The notes under the pieces are model-generated. The model did not search any database. It had not been told where the DNA came from and worked only from the letters and a program-made list of their open reading frames with translations. 13,044 nucleotides of DNA from Dethiosulfatibacter sp. (lineage in GTDB: Bacteria > Bacillota > Clostridia > Tissierellales > Dethiosulfatibacteraceae), in assembly GCA_030591825.1 (NCBI GenBank), contig JAUVAG010000006.1, forward strand, positions 1 to 13,044, written 5' to 3'. A program made the translations under genes and the position numbers. Positions 9,183-13,044 of the stretch are shown piece after piece; positions within the stretch are counted from its first letter, which is position 1; each line of letters begins with the position of its first letter.

Positions 9183-9619
9183 TTATTTTCGTACTCCGTT
9201 ATCTTATCAATTCTTCTTGCATGTCTTCCGCCTTCAAAGTCGGACTCGACCCATGCCTTCACAATTCTAAGGGCCAGGTCTCTTCCTACAACTCTTCCAC
9301 CCATTGCAAGAACATTTGAATCATTATGTGCTCTAGTCATTTCAGCCGAATAAACATCGTGGCACAGGGCACATCTTATTCCCTTTACCTTGTTTGCAGA
9401 TATGGATATTCCTATTCCAGTACCACAAATCACAATCCCTCTATCTACATTTCCAGATGCCACTTCTTGCCCTGCCTTCAATCCATAATCTGGATAATCA
9501 ACAGAATCCGTATTGTATGTTCCCAAATCCATTATTTCATATCCTTTTTCAGTGAGATATTCTCTAACTATTTCCTTTAATTCAAATCCACCGTGATCAC
9601 TCGCTAATGCTATTTTCAT
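9176..9619 (-). CDS. rpiB: Ribose-5-phosphate isomerase B
   Basis: Interconverts ribose 5-phosphate and ribulose 5-phosphate in the pentose phosphate pathway (some relatives act on allose 6-phosphate or galactose 6-phosphate). It has 147 residues, the usual RpiB length. Visible: SDHGGFELK at the N-terminus, CGTGIGISISANKVKGIRCA with the catalytic cysteine C65, and the HNDSNVLAMGGRV segment (H99). Start ATG overlaps the preceding phosphatase stop as ATGA (4 bp), and its own end overlaps comEB, so all three are probably translationally coupled. Confidence 0.95.
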   Translation of the reverse strand: MKIALASDHGGFELKEIVREYLTEKGYEIMDLGTYNTDSVDYPDYGLKAGQEVASGNVDRGIVICGTGIGISISANKVKGIRCALCHDVYSAEMTRAHNDSNVLAMGGRVVGRDLALRIVKAWVESDFEGGRHARRIDKITEYENKC

Positions 9620-10320
9620 TTTGATTGCTCCTCAATAATTTTTTTTACTATATTGTTCATAATATTTATTATTTCTTCATATGTATTTTTATATACCGAT
9701 TCAGACTTGCCATAGGGGTCTTCAATATCAAGATCTTTTAGCTTGTTTTCAATAGCCTTGATTTTTGATAGATCAACCTTTTCAAATCGGCTGTCTTTTC
9801 TCTTTAATATTTCAAGTTCATCTTCAACCTGTCCAATTTCTTTTTCAAGTTTTTCTTTTCTTTCTTCCAGGCTTTTTATTTTGTCTTCCCTTGCCTTGTT
9901 CAATTCCTCTATCCTTTCATCAGAAATTGAATACAAGGTTCCAAGCTGTAGAAGAATATCTTCAGTGTCAAGATTTCCCATGGCAAACTCCTTTAAAGTA
10001 AAGGTTTTAGCTGCAACATCAGGAATCATTGTTGCAATAATATGCTTGTGGTTTCTTGTCATTGCCAATATCAGGTCTGATTCCCTTACGAGATCTATGG
10101 ACAACTGTCTGGATTCATGTTCGCTGATATCAATGCCCTGATCCTTTAGCGCCTTCACTGCCTTTTCATTGGCAGGCAGACCGTTTTGAGCAGTAATTCC
10201 AGCAGAAACTACCTGAACTTTCTTTTCATCATAGCCCAGTTTGTTAAAGGCATCCCTTAATATTCCTTCAGCCATTGGACTTCTACATGTGTTTCCTGTA
10301 CAAACTATCAATATTTTCAT
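9616..10320 (-). CDS. ywlE: Low-molecular-weight phosphatase, YwlE-type protein-arginine phosphatase, with coiled-coil insert
   Basis: Phosphatase with the P-loop CTGNTCRS (nucleophile C7, R13). Thr at position 11 is the residue that in Bacillus YwlE selects phospho-arginine over phospho-tyrosine, so arginine phosphatase activity is likely. The general acid lies in the DP loop EDPYGKS (D201). The protein is 234 residues, whereas the family is usually about 150: an insert of about 80 residues (roughly 117-197) rich in Glu and Lys, with long heptad-like stretches such as KSLEERKEKLEKEIGQ, lies between the NHKHII region and the DP loop. The reading frame is intact across it. It starts directly after the sua5 stop (no gap) and overlaps rpiB by 4 bp. 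Confidence 0.9.
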   Translation of the reverse strand: MKILIVCTGNTCRSPMAEGILRDAFNKLGYDEKKVQVVSAGITAQNGLPANEKAVKALKDQGIDISEHESRQLSIDLVRESDLILAMTRNHKHIIATMIPDVAAKTFTLKEFAMGNLDTEDILLQLGTLYSISDERIEELNKAREDKIKSLEERKEKLEKEIGQVEDELEILKRKDSRFEKVDLSKIKAIENKLKDLDIEDPYGKSESVYKNTYEEIINIMNNIVKKIIEEQSK

Positions 10321-11376
10321 CTATTCACCACACTTAATAATTCTACCGCCGGAAGCTTTTCTAAGTCTGTTCATAACAGCTGCTCCAATATTGTTTTCTT
10401 CTATTCCTTCCACAAGTATAACATCCATATCCAGTTCATCGGCTTTTCTAAGCATCCTGAATAGATTGGAGGAAATTTCTTCTGGTTTTGTTCTCGAACC
10501 AAGGCTGAAAATTATTCCCTCGTTGTATTGCTCTATGTTTTCATCAGTACAAAGTATCATAGTCCTCAATGATTTTGAAAGCTTTTTCCCAGTTTCCCTG
10601 ATTATTTCAGGATAAATGCAGTCACTTTCACCAACAAAGAGAATCACCTCTCCCTTTGGAGAATAGTGGGTATACTTCTGCCCCGGCGACCTAGGCGTCA
10701 TGTCCGAAGCATAATAGTCAAGGGCAGGATCGTATACAACTGAATCAAGAACTCGTGAAATGTCTTCTATTGTTATCCCTCCAGGTCTTAGAATCATGGG
10801 AGGGTCGTTTAGAACATCTATTACCGTGGATTCAACTCCGTAGTAGCAGTCTCCACCATCTATTATTGCATCCACCCTTCCATCAAGGTCCTCTATTACA
10901 TGATCAACACTTGTAGGACTAGGCTTACCTGAAATATTGGCACTGGGTGCTGCAACTGGAACTCCCGCTGCATCTATGAGGGCCAGGGCTATTTCAGAAT
11001 CCGGCATTCTCACTGCAACAGTTGAAAGGCCAGCCGTTATTCTTTCAGGTACAGTTTTCTTTTTTTTGAAAATCAAGGTGAGTGCTCCAGGCCAGAAGTT
11101 GTCCATAAGCATCCTTGCCTTTTCAGGTATGCTTTCCACAATATTCTCCAGCTGGTCCTTGCTACTTATATGTACAATGAGAGGATTGTCGGAAGGTCTT
11201 CCCTTTGCGGAAAATATCTTTTCTACTGCAGCCTCGTCAAGAGCGTTGGCTCCCAGACCGTAAACTGTTTCAGTAGGGAAAACCACTGTTCCTCCCATTC
11301 TTATTGTCTTTCCAATTTCTATTATATCATCCATGTCCATTGGTTTACTGTTCATGTTGTAAATTTTTGTATTCAT
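10321..11376 (-). CDS. ywlC: L-threonylcarbamoyladenylate synthase (Sua5/YwlC)
   Basis: Makes threonylcarbamoyl-AMP from threonine, bicarbonate and ATP, the first step of the t6A tRNA modification at position 37. It has 351 residues with the two-domain Sua5 layout. The YrdC-like domain (about 10-205) shows PTETVYGLGANA, KGRPSDNPL and PSANISGKPSPT; the interdomain linker SPGQKYTHYSPK is present, followed by the Rossmann-like Sua5 domain to the end. I start at the ATG at 11374-11376 with GAGGTG just upstream. The longer frame beginning at 11394 would start essentially at the predicted transcription start, so it is unlikely. First gene of the operon. Confidence 0.95.
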   Translation of the reverse strand: MNTKIYNMNSKPMDMDDIIEIGKTIRMGGTVVFPTETVYGLGANALDEAAVEKIFSAKGRPSDNPLIVHISSKDQLENIVESIPEKARMLMDNFWPGALTLIFKKKKTVPERITAGLSTVAVRMPDSEIALALIDAAGVPVAAPSANISGKPSPTSVDHVIEDLDGRVDAIIDGGDCYYGVESTVIDVLNDPPMILRPGGITIEDISRVLDSVVYDPALDYYASDMTPRSPGQKYTHYSPKGEVILFVGESDCIYPEIIRETGKKLSKSLRTMILCTDENIEQYNEGIIFSLGSRTKPEEISSNLFRMLRKADELDMDVILVEGIEENNIGAAVMNRLRKASGGRIIKCGE

Positions 11377-11399
11377 TAAACACCTCGTCAACAAGGATT

Positions 11400-11428
11400 A
11401 TTATATCCCAGTAGCAATGATTTATCAA
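11400..11428 (-). promoter_or_regulatory. Promoter of the ywlC-ywlE-rpiB-comEB-tagO operon
   Basis: TTGATA (-35, 11423-11428), exactly 17 bp, TATAAT (-10, 11400-11405) on the minus strand. Transcription should begin near 11393, leaving a leader of about 17 nt before the ywlC ATG. This is the best housekeeping-type promoter in the window. Confidence 0.85.
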
Positions 11429-11460
11429 CAAAAGAAGGCATTTTTACAAATAAAATTCTC

Positions 11461-11537
11461 AGGACATCGAGTCCTTCGAATTATCTGACATTCAAGTGAG
11501 CGATAATTCCCAGAAACCGAAATTATCTTGAACGTCA
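11461..11537. repeat. Intergenic inverted repeats with alternative pairings
   Basis: Between the antiporter terminator and the ywlC promoter. Arm 11486-11495 plus 11502-11508 pairs with 11521-11537 (10 pairs including one wobble, then 7, with a 6-nt bulge 11496-11501). Segment 11502-11509 can instead pair perfectly with 11478-11485. A separate small hairpin AGGAC/GTCCT lies at 11461-11475. No coding potential is seen. Its role is unknown: it may be a palindromic remnant or a boundary element. Confidence 0.55.
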
Positions 11538-11542
11538 TGTAC

Positions 11543-11569
11543 AAAAAAAAATAAAGAGCTTTCGCTCTT
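11543..11569 (-). terminator. Rho-independent terminator after the antiporter gene
   Basis: AAGAGC/GCTCTT stem (6 bp, 11554-11559/11564-11569) with a GAAA tetraloop in transcript sense, followed by TATTTTTTTTT. It lies about 50 nt past the antiporter stop. The stability and long U-run make this a convincing terminator. Confidence 0.9.
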
Positions 11570-11618
11570 CATCTAACTTTTTAGACCTTTATATAAAAAC
11601 CCTATCTATATATTCACT

Positions 11619-12773
11619 TTATGACTCGTAAGCCTTTTTAAGCATTGGAGGTGTAATTATTGTTGTCAATACCACAACAAGTATTGTAGTCGTAAACATG
11701 CTATCGCTTATAAATCCACCATTCTTCGCTACATTTGCTACGATAAGTCCGACCTCTCCCCTTGGAATCATACCAATACCTATCTGTATTGACTCTTTTG
11801 CAGAGAACTTCATAAGCTTTGCTCCCAATCCACAACCAATGATCTTGCTGGCTACGGCAACAATCATCAATACGATAAGAGGCACTATTATTCCACCGAT
11901 TCCGTCAAGGTTTATTATCAGTCCTATGTTTAGAAAGAACACAGGTGTAAACAGTGTATATGCAATGCCTGAAACGTCCTTTTCAACTATGGTATTGTAT
12001 GGTGTCAGAGAGAATACTATTCCTGTGAAATATGCACCAATGATAGCAGCAACTCCAAACTCTTCTGAAACAAAGGCCAGCATGAAACATATAATTATTG
12101 CAAAGGCTCCAACATTTCTGTTTCTAAGCATTTTTGAGGAGTTCTTGTTCATGAAGGTAGTGAATGTCCTTCCAGCCACCATGGCAAGAACAAAAAACGC
12201 CGCAATTTTCAATATTACAAAAAGTATTCCTGAACCTTCTCCAGGATCTGCTAAACCAACAACCACTGTCAACACGATAATACTAAGAACATCATCGATT
12301 ACTGCCGCTCCCAAAATTCCTATTCCAGTCTTGTCTTTTATCTTTCCAATTTCCCTTAAAACCTGTACAGTTATACTGATACTTGTGGCCGCCAATATTA
12401 CACCTACAAATGCTCCAGACATTAAGGTTTCAGCTGGATACAACACTTTAATTGCCAACATCCCAAAAATCATAGGCATTACCACACCGCCAACAGCTAT
12501 TGCTGCCGAGGCGCCAGCCGATTTTTTAAGTTCATATAAATCTGTTTCCATTCCTGCAAGAAACATGAGCAAAATAACTCCTATTTCTGCGAATGTTGAT
12601 ATAATTTCATTTGGTGCAACTACGTTAAACATCACAGGTCCAATTACTACTCCCGCCAATATCTGACCCAGTACTGATGGTTGATTAAACTTTTGTGCAG
12701 CCATGCCTCCAAGATTGGCAAATATAAGCATTAATGCCAAATCAATTACAAAATTCAAACCTCCGTGTTCCAT
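11619..12773 (-). CDS. CPA2-family monovalent cation/proton antiporter (NapA/GerN/KefB-like)
   Basis: Membrane antiporter of 384 residues with about 12-13 helices and no C-terminal RCK/TrkA domain, so it is of the NapA/GerN kind rather than a full-length KefB. The ion site aspartate pair is visible in GAAVIDDVLSI (D160-D161), after the unwound-helix segment ATSISITVQVL; PRGEVGL (337-343) is the usual CPA2 motif near the C-terminus. Na+ or K+ is exchanged for H+; which ion cannot be told from the sequence. I use the ATG at 12771-12773, since AGAGGAG lies just upstream of it and inside the first codons of the alternative ATG at 12788. It is monocistronic as far as visible: a terminator follows, and a riboswitch-like element lies about 240 nt upstream. 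Confidence 0.92.
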   Translation of the reverse strand: MEHGGLNFVIDLALMLIFANLGGMAAQKFNQPSVLGQILAGVVIGPVMFNVVAPNEIISTFAEIGVILLMFLAGMETDLYELKKSAGASAAIAVGGVVMPMIFGMLAIKVLYPAETLMSGAFVGVILAATSISITVQVLREIGKIKDKTGIGILGAAVIDDVLSIIVLTVVVGLADPGEGSGILFVILKIAAFFVLAMVAGRTFTTFMNKNSSKMLRNRNVGAFAIIICFMLAFVSEEFGVAAIIGAYFTGIVFSLTPYNTIVEKDVSGIAYTLFTPVFFLNIGLIINLDGIGGIIVPLIVLMIVAVASKIIGCGLGAKLMKFSAKESIQIGIGMIPRGEVGLIVANVAKNGGFISDSMFTTTILVVVLTTIITPPMLKKAYES

Positions 12774-13015
12774 ATCTTCTCCTCTCATACCAATATCAAG
12801 ATATCGATTTCCTCAATATTCGTCAATCCAACCACTATGTTCATTTATGGCCCATATGCATAAATCAATCATTGAATTTCTAATCGTTATTTCCCTATGA
12901 TACTCCTTTAAAATACAAATATCAAGTAAAACTTTTAGGAAAACGATTGGCATTGCAATACTTAAGGGCATTCATTATTGCGGGAAATCTGCAAGATAAA
13001 AAACAAATCCTGCAA
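12774..13015 (-). other. Leader of the antiporter gene between the RNA element and the start codon
   Basis: About 240 nt with no gene recognised. It should be the transcribed leader. Directly after the conserved TTTCTTG of the RNA element come GCAG (13011-13014 region) and a T-rich run. The GCAG can pair with CTGC, the 3' strand of the last conserved hairpin, which would make a weak alternative hairpin before the T-run. Two similar TTGCAG-(G)ATTT segments occur here. The ribosome binding site AGAGGAG is at the gene end. Confidence 0.45.
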
Positions 13016-13044
13016 CAAGAAAGCAGCTTCGCTGCGTTATCCGG
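13016..13044 (-). promoter_or_regulatory. Structured leader RNA, copy 3, cut by the window edge: candidate Na+-I riboswitch
   Basis: Only the 3' 29 nt are in the window. They match the 3' ends of the two atp leader copies: TAACGC, hairpin GCAGC/GCTGC with a 3-nt loop (13023-13035), then TTTCTTG (13016-13022). The orientation is the same, facing the antiporter gene. The shared bases extend beyond the hairpin on both sides, so a chance hairpin is unlikely. The rest of the element should lie in the next 100 bp or so to the right. Confidence 0.68.

Noticed and set aside
11377..11394. Longer ywlC start at 11394 giving six extra residues
   Set aside because: The upstream ATG falls at the predicted transcription start and has no ribosome binding site, while the ATG at 11376 has GAGGTG at good spacing.
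11698..12666. A 322-residue open frame on the plus strand opposite the antiporter gene
   Set aside because: It is the complement of a clearly recognisable membrane protein gene, has no family features, and its low-complexity Ile/Pro/Thr composition mirrors hydrophobic codons on the other strand.

Overview
The window is about 13 kb of low-GC chromosome, read almost entirely on the minus strand. Gene content and order suggest an anaerobic clostridial Firmicute, probably of an Acetobacterium/Eubacterium-like kind that uses sodium energetics. The main reason is its F-type ATP synthase: a duplicated 'V-type-like' c subunit sits beside an ordinary small c subunit, and both carry the Na+-binding residue pattern. 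I cannot name the species from the sequence alone.

Layout in the direction of transcription (right to left). (1) At the right edge, 13016-13044, is the 3' end of a structured RNA element. It lies upstream of a CPA2-type monovalent cation/proton antiporter (12773-11619), which ends at a strong terminator. (2) A near-consensus promoter at 11400-11428 starts a tightly packed operon: Sua5/YwlC (tRNA t6A synthesis), a YwlE-type arginine phosphatase with an unusual coiled-coil insert, RpiB, ComEB dCMP deaminase and TagO/WecA. After a 109-bp near-perfect palindrome comes WecB/MnaA, and the operon ends at a terminator at 6290-6314. (3) A roughly 930-bp stretch without genes follows. It holds a promoter at 5721-5749 and, just downstream, two tandem copies of the same structured RNA (5582-5704 and 5405-5528). 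(4) The atp operon comes next: atpZ, atpI, atpB, atpE1 (double hairpin), atpE2, atpF, atpH, atpA and the start of atpG, which runs off the left edge.

The most interesting signal is the RNA family. The same motif occurs twice in tandem in the leader of a sodium-type ATP synthase and once, cut by the window edge, upstream of a cation/proton antiporter. It has conserved blocks GTTnTAGC, GGAAAG, TTCCTTCGCG, TAAC/TAACGC, a short CAGC/GCTG hairpin and TTTCTTG. The gene association matches the Na+-I riboswitch class (formerly the DUF1646 motif), which is known to control Na+ transporters and Na+-driven ATP synthesis. I therefore read the window as a small sodium regulon: an Na+-sensing RNA controls both the enzyme that uses the Na+ gradient and a transporter that can build or relieve it. 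The RNA family and tandem arrangement are directly visible; the ligand is inferred.
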